From NCBI GenBank assembly GCA_910584585.1, contig CAJUBP010000008.1, positions 57,025 to 121,024 on the forward strand: a stretch of DNA of 64,000 nucleotides. The letters are read 5' to 3'. The notes under the pieces were generated by a model. That model had not been told where the DNA came from. It saw only the letters and a program-made list of their open reading frames with translations, and searched no databases. The DNA comes from an uncultured Lachnospiraceae bacterium. Its GTDB lineage: Bacteria > Bacillota > Clostridia > Lachnospirales > Lachnospiraceae. Positions 17,809 through 26,552 of this stretch are shown one piece after another. The translations under genes and the position numbers were made by a program. Each line of letters begins with the position of its first letter. The stretch's first letter is position 1.

Positions 17809-19242
17809 TCACTCAAAAATCCGAATCTGCTGTTTGGTCAAGTTTTCAATTGTCTGCGCCAGGGAGCGGAAATCAGCCAGCAGTTCTTCGGAGCAGTTTT
17901 CCGCTTCCTGATAAATCTGAAGCAGTTCGTCGGTGCGTCCGGCGCGGACAGCGGCAATCATTTCTGCTCCGTAGGCGTGGAAGGCTTTGTGTTTTCCGTC
18001 AAGGCCCGTCCAGAGTTCTGTGATGTCAGGATGAATCGGCTTTATGGCATAGTAGAAATGGCCCAGGCCGCATTTTGTACAATCCGTCTGTAGTACCTTT
18101 AATTTTCCGGTCTGCGCAATTTCTTTCAGCGTGCAAAGCCAGTCCTGATGTGCGGAAACTGCCTGGTTCAGGCAGTTGAGGACAATCTGGTTGTCCAGCA
18201 TATAAAAGGCGTCCCTTGCCATATTTCCCATAATCTTTGTGGACTCGTCCAGACGCTGTTCAATGATTTTGGAAGGCTCCACAAGCTCGGCAATGGAATG
18301 GCTGGAAATCTGAAGGGAATCAGTATCTCCTTTCAGGATCTGGCATTCTTCATTGACATGCTGCATCTGATTATCCAGCTCGTAGATAGAACTGCTAATT
18401 TCTTCGCTGACAGAGGCCAGAGAGGAAACGGAGTCGTTGATATGATCCATACCGATGCGGTTATTTCCGGTGAGTTTCCATACATTCTGAATGTTTTCGT
18501 TGATCTGTTCCAGTTCTTTCACCGTAGTATCCACACTGCAGGAACTTTTCTGGGAGGCGGTTTGGATTTCATTGACAAAAGCGCCCATGCGCGCGGTCAA
18601 TGATTTGGTCTCGGTTGAAAGTTCCCGTATTTCCTCTGCCACAACGGCAAATCCCCGTCCTGCTTCGCCGGCCCGGGCGGCTTCTATGGAAGCGTTTAAC
18701 GCCAGAAGATTTGTCTGGGCGGAAATGGAATTGATTGCTTCAATGGCCTCATTCATATGCTGGATAATCTCAAGAAGACTGTAAATGTTTGTCTTCATTT
18801 CTCCGGCATGGGAAATGGCAGAAGCAGATCGTTCCGTGATGGAAGTGAGATCATTTTCAGAATTGCGCATGTCTTCCATGATTTTTCCGGCTTCGTCCGA
18901 GACTTCAATAATGGTTGCGGTCAGGCTGTCGTGGGCTTTCGAAACTTCGGTGGAAATTTCGGCTGTTTTTTCGGTAGAAGCGCTGATGCTGACAACGGCG
19001 TCAGAGACGGAAGCATTGATTTCCTCTATGGCTGCCGCGTTAGTTTCTAAGGTTAAATCCATGGAGCTCATCTGAATTACCGCGTCCATGGTTTTGGTTA
19101 CGGCCTGTTCAAATTCATTCCGTCCCGTCATCAGCCGTTGGTGGATCTTATTTAATTCTCCGTTTTCCGGTTCATAGGGCATATCAACCAGTCTGGAGAC
19201 AGCTGCTATGGCGGCAGGATAAGCCTTTTTTCTTAATCTCAT
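17809..19242 (-). CDS. Cytoplasmic methyl-accepting chemoreceptor with CZB domain
   Basis: About 477 residues, no membrane segment. The signalling hairpin is clear (AARAGEAGRGFAVVAEEI). The C-terminal 130 residues look like a chemoreceptor zinc-binding domain: H of HQDWLC, CGLGHFYY, HPDI and HKAFHAYG. Such domains sense zinc or oxidants such as hypochlorous acid. Start: the ATG at 19242 has AAAGGA 8 bases upstream, better than the in-frame ATG at 19251. It follows the PerR gene by 39 bases, so it is probably part of an oxidative-stress-regulated operon. Confidence 0.88.
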   Translation of the reverse strand: MRLRKKAYPAAIAAVSRLVDMPYEPENGELNKIHQRLMTGRNEFEQAVTKTMDAVIQMSSMDLTLETNAAAIEEINASVSDAVVSISASTEKTAEISTEVSKAHDSLTATIIEVSDEAGKIMEDMRNSENDLTSITERSASAISHAGEMKTNIYSLLEIIQHMNEAIEAINSISAQTNLLALNASIEAARAGEAGRGFAVVAEEIRELSTETKSLTARMGAFVNEIQTASQKSSCSVDTTVKELEQINENIQNVWKLTGNNRIGMDHINDSVSSLASVSEEISSSIYELDNQMQHVNEECQILKGDTDSLQISSHSIAELVEPSKIIEQRLDESTKIMGNMARDAFYMLDNQIVLNCLNQAVSAHQDWLCTLKEIAQTGKLKVLQTDCTKCGLGHFYYAIKPIHPDITELWTGLDGKHKAFHAYGAEMIAAVRAGRTDELLQIYQEAENCSEELLADFRSLAQTIENLTKQQIRIFE

Positions 19243-19281
19243 GGTAATCATCCTTTCAGTCTTTTCTCATTTATGTAGTTT

Positions 19282-19683
19282 TTAAAACAGTTTCGGGGTT
19301 GTAGCCCGGTCTTTGTCTTCCTTCTCTTGTTTTAAGCACTCGTCACAGATATAATTAATTTTTAAATCATAGGAAAGCATGGGAATATTTATCTGCTTCT
19401 GGAGCAAATCCGTCAGATCTTCCAGTACAATGTCTGACAGTTTCCCGCATTTTCTGCAGACCAGATGCTCGTGCCGGCTCGGTCTGTCGTAGCGGTCCGG
19501 GTATCCCTCAACGGAGATTTTCCGAATCAGCCCTTTTTGATAAAGAGAGGACAAATTGTTATAGACTGTGGCCTGAACCACGGTTTTGTTCTTCTCTTTT
19601 AAACGAAAATAAATCTGTTCCGCTGTTAAATGGGAATCAGAATTATTGATAATATCTAAAATATATTCCGCATTTTTTGTCAT
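19282..19683 (-). CDS. perR: Fur-family regulator, PerR-like
   Basis: 133 residues. A winged helix (LTAEQIYFRLKEKNKTVVQA, then TVYNNLSSLYQKGL) precedes a dimerisation domain with the zinc cysteines CRKCG and CDEC. The histidines near RPSRHEHLVC fit the regulatory metal site. The ATG at 19683 has GGAG spaced 6 bases; the longer frame would begin with TTG. A perfect Per-box lies just upstream, so peroxide- and metal-dependent autorepression is likely. Assignment to PerR rather than Fur rests on that box. Confidence 0.85.
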   Translation of the reverse strand: MTKNAEYILDIINNSDSHLTAEQIYFRLKEKNKTVVQATVYNNLSSLYQKGLIRKISVEGYPDRYDRPSRHEHLVCRKCGKLSDIVLEDLTDLLQKQINIPMLSYDLKINYICDECLKQEKEDKDRATTPKLF

Positions 19684-19702
19684 ACTCATCTCCAATTACA
19701 TT

Positions 19703-19725
19703 AAAATTAGAATAATTCTAATTTT
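19703..19725. promoter_or_regulatory. Per-box operator
   Basis: TTAGAATAATTCTAA (19707-19721) is a perfect 7-1-7 inverted repeat matching the PerR consensus form, embedded in a 23-base palindrome with A and T flanks. It lies 20-40 bases upstream of the PerR start. Confidence 0.88.
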
Positions 19726-19838
19726 AACTCTTTTCCAATATTTGTCAATAGAGAAAAAAATTCTGCTATGCCTAAAAGCTATCGGCGACGATACGGAAAA
19801 AGTATTTGCGGGCCTGATCATTTTGTTTTATACTATAT

Positions 19839-19929
19839 ATTACTCCGGCGGTTAAATATCGCACCATCTTGCTTGCCCAAATCTCCATCTGCTGCGCAAT
19901 CTGATGCGATATTTAACCTCCAGAGTAAT
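19839..19929. repeat. Long inverted repeat before the aldo/keto reductase
   Basis: 19839-19865 and 19903-19929 are inverted copies sharing GGTTAAATATCGCA and ATTACTC, with two mismatches, around a 37-base loop. It lies 27 bases before the reductase ATG and could be a leader hairpin. No T-run follows on the plus strand. Not matched to a known riboswitch. Confidence 0.6.
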
Positions 19930-19955
19930 AAAAAACCGCAGGGAGGAACAGACAT

Positions 19956-21083
19956 ATGGTATACAAAGAGTTTCAGGATTTAAAATTATCAGCCCTTGGA
20001 ATGGGCGCGATGCGTCTGCCGGTCATCGACAAGGACGACAGCAGAATTGATGAAACGGCGACAGCGGAAATGGTGGATTATGCCATGGGTCATGGGGTGA
20101 ATTATTATGATACGGCCTGGGGATATCACAGCGGCAATTCAGAACTGGCCATGGGAAAGGCCCTTAGCCGATATCCCAGAGAGAGTTTTTATCTGGCCAC
20201 CAAGTTTCCGGGATATGATCTTTCCAATATGGATAAAGTGGAAGAAATTTTTGAAAAACAGTTAGAAAAGTGTCAGGTGAATTATTTTGATTTTTACCTG
20301 TTTCACAATGTATGCGAAATGAATATTGATGCTTACCTGGATGAAAGCCACGGAATTTATCAATATTTAATGGAACAGAAGAAGAATGGCCGTATCCGCC
20401 ATCTGGGTTTTTCTGCCCATGGAAGCGTTGCGGTGATGAAGCGGTTCCTGGAGGCTTACGGCAAGGATATGGAGTTTTGTCAGATTCAGCTTAATTATTT
20501 GGACTGGACGTTCCAGAACGCCAAAGGGAAAATTGAATTGCTGCAGGAATATCAGATTCCGGTATGGGTAATGGAACCGCTGCGGGGCGGCAGGCTGGCA
20601 AAGCTTCCAGAATCTGCCGGGGATGCCTTAAAGGCAATGCGGCCAGAAGAAAAGATTCCCGCATGGGCTTTCCGGTTCCTTCAGTCAGTGCCCGGCGTAA
20701 CCGTGACTCTTTCCGGCATGTCCAATTTAGAACAGCTGCAGGAAAATATTAAAACTTTTGAGACAGAACTGCCCTTAAGCCAAAAAGAAATGGACGCGCT
20801 GCTGTCTGTGGCAGACGGGATGCTGAATGGGGCGCTTCCCTGCACCGCCTGCCGCTATTGTGTCAGCCATTGTCCGAAAGAGCTGGATATTCCTTCTTTG
20901 CTGGAACTCTACAATGAACATAATTTCACCGGCGGAGGATTTATTGCGCCGATGGCGCTGATGGCAGTGCCCAGGGAAAAACATCCGGATTCCTGCATCG
21001 GGTGCAGGAGCTGTGAGGCGGTCTGTCCCCAGCAGATTAAAATATCAGAGGCCATGGCGGATTTTGCGGAGAAATTAAAATAG
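19956..21083 (+). CDS. Aldo/keto reductase with C-terminal 4Fe-4S domain
   Basis: 375 residues. The N-terminal AKR barrel shows LGMGAMRLP, the catalytic Asp/Tyr region YYDTAWGYHSGNSE and the Lys/His strand. The C-terminal 90 residues carry two ferredoxin-like motifs, CTACRYCVSHCP and CIGCRSCEAVCP. This fusion is common in anaerobes and suggests ferredoxin-linked carbonyl reduction; the substrate is unknown. GGGAGG precedes the ATG. It lies downstream of the divergent PerR gene. Confidence 0.9.
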   Translation: MVYKEFQDLKLSALGMGAMRLPVIDKDDSRIDETATAEMVDYAMGHGVNYYDTAWGYHSGNSELAMGKALSRYPRESFYLATKFPGYDLSNMDKVEEIFEKQLEKCQVNYFDFYLFHNVCEMNIDAYLDESHGIYQYLMEQKKNGRIRHLGFSAHGSVAVMKRFLEAYGKDMEFCQIQLNYLDWTFQNAKGKIELLQEYQIPVWVMEPLRGGRLAKLPESAGDALKAMRPEEKIPAWAFRFLQSVPGVTVTLSGMSNLEQLQENIKTFETELPLSQKEMDALLSVADGMLNGALPCTACRYCVSHCPKELDIPSLLELYNEHNFTGGGFIAPMALMAVPREKHPDSCIGCRSCEAVCPQQIKISEAMADFAEKLK

Positions 21084-21096
21084 AGCGTGCCCGAAA

Positions 21097-22635
21097 TTAG
21101 AGAAAGCGGCCTGCGATATTCAGAAAATCTTCATGGCATTTCTGGATAAAATCATGGTAGACCATTCCCCGGGCGTTGATTTCCCTGCCAAGTTCTGCCA
21201 GGAATTCTGGTATTTCGGCTTCCAGCATAACGCCCAGTTCTGTTCCGAATGCTTCTTCTCCCTGAAGAGGACAGCCCATTTCATAGACGGCAAATGCCGG
21301 TTTGGGGCCTTCCGGCGTCTGTTTGACGCCGCCCCGGAAGCCGAGGGCGGCAATCGGGTGGCCGGAACAGGAGGAAGGGCAGCCGGAGATATAGATTTTA
21401 GGCAGAACATAATCCGGAAAATTTTCCCGGCGGACTCTTTCGATGCAGGCTTTTAACAGTCCCTGGGAATCCCTGGCGCCAATCTGGCAGATGGAAGCGC
21501 CGATGCAGGAAACGGAGGTTTCAAAGTATGTCTGGGCGCCGTCTTCGGTCAGGGCAAGAATGGTTCTGGCCTCTTCGGCAGTCAGGTTGATGATATAGAG
21601 GCTTTCATCGGGAGAAACCCGCAGCAGAACTTCTTCCATGGGCAGGATGGCCTGATAGAGCCGGGAGAAGAACTCCGGTTTGGGACAGCCGCCGATTGGG
21701 TGGTAGCAGACGGCGTACAGTCCCTCCTGCTTTTGGGGAATCGCCCGGGGATGCTCCAATGTTTCTTTTGTGCCGCGTTTTTTGATTTCAGGGACAGTGA
21801 AATTTAAGTCAAGCTGTTCCGAATCCAATACCTGCGCCAGCTTTTCCTGGTATGCCCTGCGGTATCCCTCTGTCCCCAGGGCGTCCTGCATAAAGCGGGC
21901 GCGGGACTTCGCGCGGCTTTCATAATTTCCGTAAGCGACGAAAGTATCAACCATGGCCTTGATGTAATACAGCGTTTTGGAAGGCTCGATATCGGAAGCC
22001 ACCAGAACCCCCATTTTCGGTTCGCGGCCCAGGCCCCCGGCGCTGTACACATCAAAAGTCCCGCGCTTCGTAGCGGCAAATCCAAGATCCCGGAAAGTCA
22101 CGTGGGTGGTATTCTCTCTGGAATTGGAAAACGCCACCTTTAATTTCCGGGGCAGCTTTACTTTGTGGATAAAGCCCAGCAAATATTCAGCCGCTTCTTT
22201 GGCAAAGGGAAGCGTGTCGAAATATTCTCCTTTCTGCACGCCCGAGAGGGGAGAACACATGACATTCCGGGGATAATCCCCGCCGCCTCCCCGGGTAATA
22301 ATACCGTGATCAAAAGATTCCTCAATCAGCCCGCAGACCTGCGCTTCGGACAGATTGTGGAGCTGGACGCTTTGGCAGGTGGAAAAGTGGATCAGCGAAA
22401 TGCTGTATTTTTCAATGCTGTCCGCAATAAAGAGCAATTGCTCTTTCGTGATCTCTCCTCCGGCGAACCGAAGGCGCAGCATGCTGGCGTTCCCGCCTCT
22501 CTGGGCGTAACTGCCGAATCCGCCGGAAAATTTCTTATATTCTGCAATATTGATGTCTTTTTGATAGAACTTTTTCGTCATTTCATGGAATTCTTTCAGG
22601 TCTCCCCGAAATTCTTCAATATAATTCTGGGACAT
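21097..22635 (-). CDS. Siroheme sulfite/nitrite reductase
   Basis: 512 residues, the size of ferredoxin-dependent sulfite/nitrite reductases with two NIR_SIR half-repeats. Cluster ligands are readable: CIGASIC (Cx5C) and CPSSC (Cx3C), which hold 4Fe-4S bridged to siroheme. The enzyme carries out six-electron reduction of sulfite to sulfide or nitrite to ammonia; the sulfur context favours sulfite. It is transcribed after the LysR gene with an 80-base gap, and converges on the aldo/keto reductase. Confidence 0.88.
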   Translation of the reverse strand: MSQNYIEEFRGDLKEFHEMTKKFYQKDINIAEYKKFSGGFGSYAQRGGNASMLRLRFAGGEITKEQLLFIADSIEKYSISLIHFSTCQSVQLHNLSEAQVCGLIEESFDHGIITRGGGGDYPRNVMCSPLSGVQKGEYFDTLPFAKEAAEYLLGFIHKVKLPRKLKVAFSNSRENTTHVTFRDLGFAATKRGTFDVYSAGGLGREPKMGVLVASDIEPSKTLYYIKAMVDTFVAYGNYESRAKSRARFMQDALGTEGYRRAYQEKLAQVLDSEQLDLNFTVPEIKKRGTKETLEHPRAIPQKQEGLYAVCYHPIGGCPKPEFFSRLYQAILPMEEVLLRVSPDESLYIINLTAEEARTILALTEDGAQTYFETSVSCIGASICQIGARDSQGLLKACIERVRRENFPDYVLPKIYISGCPSSCSGHPIAALGFRGGVKQTPEGPKPAFAVYEMGCPLQGEEAFGTELGVMLEAEIPEFLAELGREINARGMVYHDFIQKCHEDFLNIAGRFL

Positions 22636-22715
22636 AGCAACCTCCTGTATGATGGTTTGGCAACGTATCTAGTGCTCCATTTGGAATCAGTGTTCCCAGA
22701 AACAAGAAAAAATAC

Positions 22716-23594
22716 TCATTTGATATTTTTGACAAGTTCCGTAAATTCCTGCATCTGAGAAGTGACAGGCCGGCAGTGATTGTGGCAGAGATAAAAATAA
22801 CGCTTCATAGAAACATTTTCTATCGGGCAGATAAAAATATCGCCTTTTTCTTCATATTCGGCTGCGCACCGCCAGGATAAAACGCCCAGTCCCAGATTAT
22901 GGCGCACGGCGTCCACAATCCCGCAGCGGCTGCTGCACTCCCATTTTGTCACAAAGGGGATATGAGAATGCAGCATAATATTTTCAAAAATCGCGCGGGT
23001 GCCGTTTCCTTTTTCCCAGATAATAAAATTCTGATGCCGCAGTTCTTCAATAGCGATGGAAGTCCGCCCGGCGAAGGGGTGGCCTTTTCCGCAGATAATG
23101 CACAGAGTGTCTTCCAGCACAGGTTCTGTCATAATTTCCTGATGGACAATGATTCCCTCCACCAGCGCAATGTCCAGCTCATTGTGAATCATTCGGTGCT
23201 CTATGGTCTGGGTATTGTCCACAAATACTTTGACGTCAATATCGGGAGACTGGATGGTAAGCTGTTCCACCAAAGTGCCCATCAGGGTATTTCCCACGGT
23301 AAGAGTGGCGCCGATGCGCAGAGGGCGCAGGGAGTTCGCGTGTTTCATAGACTGCTCTAAATGTTCGTGGCTGGCGGCGATTTCTCTGGCGCTTTCTAGC
23401 AGCAGCAGCCCGGAAGGGGTGATTTTCAGTTCTTTGGGAAAACGTTCAAAGAGCCTGGTCTGATATTCATTTTCCAGATCGGAAATAATCTGGCTTACCG
23501 TAGGCTGGGAAATATACAGGTGTTTGGCTGCTTCGCTCATTTTCTTATATTCAGCTACGGCAATAAAAGTCTTTAATTGTTTTAAAGTTGCCAT
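22716..23594 (-). CDS. LysR-family regulator of the sulfur locus
   Basis: 292 residues. The N-terminal winged HTH is LKQLKTFIAVAEYKKMSEAA then HLYISQPTVSQIISDLE; the rest is a periplasmic-binding-like effector domain with IRIGATL-type start (LRIGATLTVGNTLMGTL). The chosen ATG at 23594 has AGGAGG 7 bases upstream. It is divergent from the CoA-disulfide reductase gene, and a YeiH transporter lies in that operon; in enterobacteria the LysR regulator YeiE sits beside yeiH. It probably senses a sulfur metabolite. Confidence 0.9.
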   Translation of the reverse strand: MATLKQLKTFIAVAEYKKMSEAAKHLYISQPTVSQIISDLENEYQTRLFERFPKELKITPSGLLLLESAREIAASHEHLEQSMKHANSLRPLRIGATLTVGNTLMGTLVEQLTIQSPDIDVKVFVDNTQTIEHRMIHNELDIALVEGIIVHQEIMTEPVLEDTLCIICGKGHPFAGRTSIAIEELRHQNFIIWEKGNGTRAIFENIMLHSHIPFVTKWECSSRCGIVDAVRHNLGLGVLSWRCAAEYEEKGDIFICPIENVSMKRYFYLCHNHCRPVTSQMQEFTELVKNIK

Positions 23595-23675
23595 GTGGAG
23601 TCCTCCTGACATTCCGTGTAAAATAGTGATGTTTTGTCCATTTTACGCATAGTATTGAAAAAGTATTTTTTTCTC

Positions 23676-23691
23676 ATAGGAAAATACCTAT
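23676..23691. promoter_or_regulatory. Candidate LysR operator
   Basis: ATAGGAAAATACCTAT is a 16-base palindrome with the T-N11-A form typical of LysR sites. It lies mid-way between the divergent LysR and CoA-disulfide reductase genes. Confidence 0.55.
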
Positions 23692-23803
23692 AGCTCAATT
23701 TATATTTTACTATTTTACGAGACGTTTCACAAGTGCTATCATAGGAACATAGAGAAAATTGTCGAATTATTAACAATCTTTTTTAATTTAAGGAGGTAGG
23801 AAT

Positions 23804-25426
23804 ATGAAAGTAGTGGTACTTGGCGGGGTTGCTGCCGGCACTAAGATTGCGGCAAAATTGATGCGGGAAGACCGGGCAAATGAAGTGATTGTGCTGAATA
23901 AGGGGAAAAATATTTCCTATGCAGGCTGCGGGCTTCCCTATTATGTGGGACATGTGATAGAGGACAGGGAACAGCTGATTGTAAATACGCCGGAAAAATA
24001 CGCCAAACTCACAGGCGTAACGGTAATGACCGAGACGGAAGCCACCAAGGTAGACCCGGAGGCAAAGAAAGTGACTGCAATTAATCTGGCAACCGGCCAG
24101 GAGCAGACTTATGACTATGACAAACTGGTAATTTCAGTAGGCGCAAGCCCCATCAAACCGCCCATTGACGGCTGTGATTTGGAAAATGTATTCTTTGTGC
24201 GTACGCCGGAGGACGCTATTAGAATCCGTGAAGTGGTGGATGCAGGAGATGTAAAGCGGGCAGTAGTGGTAGGCGCCGGCTACATTGGACTGGAAATTGC
24301 GGAAAACCTGAAATTACAGGGAGTCCGTCCTTTTGTATTGGATATGGCGGAACACGCCCTTCCGGGATTCGATCCTGAGATGGCGGAATATGTGGAAGGC
24401 AAGCTGCAGGAAAGCGGAATTCCAGTGGTAACGGGAGTTGCAGTCACCGGACTGGAAGGCAGCGGCAAGGTTGAGAAGGTGCTCACCAGCAAGAAGGCTT
24501 ATAAGGCTGATCTGGTAGTGCTCAGCGCGGGAATCCGCCCCAACACGTCATTCCTGGACGGAATCGGCCTGGAAATGTTTAAGGGAACCATCCTGACCAA
24601 TGGAAAGGGAGAGACCAACCTTCCGGATATCTACGCGGCAGGCGACTGCGCGATGGTACATAACGCGTTGACGGAGAAAGCGGCGTGGTCACCCATGGGC
24701 TCCACCGCGAATATCAGCGGCCGTCTGATTGCCCAGAACATGATGGGCGCGGACCTTGGATACCGGGGCGTGTTGGGAACCGCAGTGTGCAAGCTTCCCG
24801 GCTTAAATGTGGGAAGAACCGGATTGACAGAGGCTCAGGCAGAGGCGGAAGGCTTCCACCCGGTCAGCGTGGTCACGGTTGTGGACGATAAGGCTCATTA
24901 TTTCCCAGGCGCAGGCACGTTTATCATTAAGATGATTGCGGATAAAGATTCCTTAAGACTGCTGGGACTGCAGGCAATCGGCGCAGGGGCAGTGGATAAG
25001 GTAGTGGATATTGCCGTAACAGGCATTATGTTAAAAGGAACCCTTACGGATTTGGCAGATATGGATTTGGCTTACGCGCCTCCGTTCTCCACAGCAATTC
25101 ATCCTTTTGAGCACACATTAAATGTGCTGATGAATAAAATCAACGGCAAGTTTGAGACATTTACTCCGGCAGAATATGCCAAGGGCGCTGCAGAGGGCTA
25201 TAAAGTAGTGGACGCGTGCCTGGCGCCGTCCATCGAAGGAGCGCCTTATGTGGAGCTTACCACAGTAGAAGGCCCGGTAGAGGGACTGGATCCGGAAGAG
25301 AAGATTCTTCTTGTCTGCAACAAAGGAAAGAGGGCGTATCTGCTTCAGAACCGCCTGAAATTCTATGGCTACAAGAATACCAGGGTATTGGAAGGCGGAA
25401 TTACTTTCAGCGATGTAGAGGCGTAA
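23804..25426 (+). CDS. CoA-disulfide reductase with C-terminal rhodanese domain
   Basis: 540 residues. The FAD/NAD(P)H core carries a single redox Cys42 in ISYAGCGLPYY, characteristic of CoA-disulfide or CoA-persulfide reductases, and a second GAGYIGLEIAE nucleotide fold. The last 90 residues form a rhodanese-like domain with the reactive loop CNKGKRAY. Such fusions reduce polysulfide or CoA-persulfide to sulfide. AAGGAGG precedes the ATG. It is first in the operon with the AsrC-like reductase and YeiH. Confidence 0.9.
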   Translation: MKVVVLGGVAAGTKIAAKLMREDRANEVIVLNKGKNISYAGCGLPYYVGHVIEDREQLIVNTPEKYAKLTGVTVMTETEATKVDPEAKKVTAINLATGQEQTYDYDKLVISVGASPIKPPIDGCDLENVFFVRTPEDAIRIREVVDAGDVKRAVVVGAGYIGLEIAENLKLQGVRPFVLDMAEHALPGFDPEMAEYVEGKLQESGIPVVTGVAVTGLEGSGKVEKVLTSKKAYKADLVVLSAGIRPNTSFLDGIGLEMFKGTILTNGKGETNLPDIYAAGDCAMVHNALTEKAAWSPMGSTANISGRLIAQNMMGADLGYRGVLGTAVCKLPGLNVGRTGLTEAQAEAEGFHPVSVVTVVDDKAHYFPGAGTFIIKMIADKDSLRLLGLQAIGAGAVDKVVDIAVTGIMLKGTLTDLADMDLAYAPPFSTAIHPFEHTLNVLMNKINGKFETFTPAEYAKGAAEGYKVVDACLAPSIEGAPYVELTTVEGPVEGLDPEEKILLVCNKGKRAYLLQNRLKFYGYKNTRVLEGGITFSDVEA

Positions 25427-25518
25427 GCCTTTGAGAAAAGGCATAATGGCGTGCCGGCGTATCAGAATAATGGTTCAGCCCCTGCGGAAACAGGAAATCA
25501 TATCGTTTCAGCCAAAGG

Positions 25519-25544
25519 CGCGCAAACGCCTTTGGAGCAGGAGG
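25519..25544 (+). promoter_or_regulatory. Intra-operon hairpin
   Basis: CCAAAGGCG and CGCCTTTGG form a 9-bp stem with a short loop, with no T-run, between the flavoprotein and AsrC-like genes. It may tune mRNA stability rather than terminate. Confidence 0.45.
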
Positions 25545-25581
25545 CTGCTGTTACATAAAAAAGAAAAGGAGATTGAGGGAT

Positions 25582-26532
25582 ATGGGATGTACAATCAAAC
25601 CAGAAGAAATCAAGAGAGTAAAAGGAATGGGATTTCTCAACAACAAAGGAACAGACTTATTTAATGGACGTGTGATTACGGTAAATGGCAAAATTACAGC
25701 GGAACAGACAAAAGTGATTGCGGAAGCGGCGGAAAAATTCGGCAATGGAGATGTGGAATTTACCACACGTCTGACGGTGGAAGTACGCGGAATCCATTTT
25801 GACAATATCGAGCCTTTCCGCGAGTATATTGCAAAAGCTGGCCTTGAAACTGGCGGCACAGGCTCTCTGGTTCGTCCGGTGGTATCCTGCAAGGGAACTA
25901 CCTGCCAGTACGGGCTTTATGATACCTTTGATTTGTCTCAGAAAATCCATGAGCGTTTCTACAAAGGGTATCACACGGTAAAACTTCCTCATAAATTTAA
26001 AATTGCAACCGGTGGATGCCCCAACAACTGCGTGAAACCTGATTTGAACGATCTGGGCATTGTAGGCCAGCTTGTGCCGAATGTAGAAGAAGATATGTGC
26101 AACGGCTGCAAGAAATGTCAGGTAGAAGCTGTTTGTCCGATGAACGCGGCAAAAGTGGAAGACGGAGAGCTTGTCATCAACAAAGATGTATGCAACAACT
26201 GCGGACGGTGCGTGGAGCAATGTCCATTTGACGTAATTGAAGAAGGAACTCCGGGATACAAGATTTACATTGGCGGAAGATGGGGCAAGAAAGTGGCTCA
26301 CGGACAGCCGTTATCCAAGGTGTTCACCTCCGAAGAAGAGCTTCTGGATACGGTGGAAAAGGCAATTCTGTTCTTCCGCGAGCAGGGCAAGACCGGAGAG
26401 CGTTTTGCGGATACCATTGCGAGAATCGGATTTGAAGAAGTGGAAAAACAGCTTCTTGCAAATGATATTTTAGAAAGGAAGCAGGAAATCCTGGATGCGC
26501 AGCTTCATCTGGTAGGAGGGGCGACCTGCTGA
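25582..26532 (+). CDS. AsrC-like siroheme reductase with inserted ferredoxin domain
   Basis: 316 residues. A NIR_SIR half-molecule has cluster ligands CKGTTC and CPNNC, and is followed by two 4Fe-4S motifs, CNGCKKCQVEAVCP and CNNCGRCVEQCP. The architecture resembles anaerobic sulfite reductase subunit C, but no AsrA or AsrB genes are visible, so its electron donor is unclear; the preceding flavoprotein is a candidate. The ATG at 25582 has AAAGGAG upstream; the longer frame begins with TTG. Its spacing to the upstream gene is 155 bases with a CCAAAGGCG/CGCCTTTGG hairpin. Confidence 0.85.
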   Translation: MGCTIKPEEIKRVKGMGFLNNKGTDLFNGRVITVNGKITAEQTKVIAEAAEKFGNGDVEFTTRLTVEVRGIHFDNIEPFREYIAKAGLETGGTGSLVRPVVSCKGTTCQYGLYDTFDLSQKIHERFYKGYHTVKLPHKFKIATGGCPNNCVKPDLNDLGIVGQLVPNVEEDMCNGCKKCQVEAVCPMNAAKVEDGELVINKDVCNNCGRCVEQCPFDVIEEGTPGYKIYIGGRWGKKVAHGQPLSKVFTSEEELLDTVEKAILFFREQGKTGERFADTIARIGFEEVEKQLLANDILERKQEILDAQLHLVGGATC

Positions 26533-26552
26533 TTTTGGGAGGAATTTAAGAA

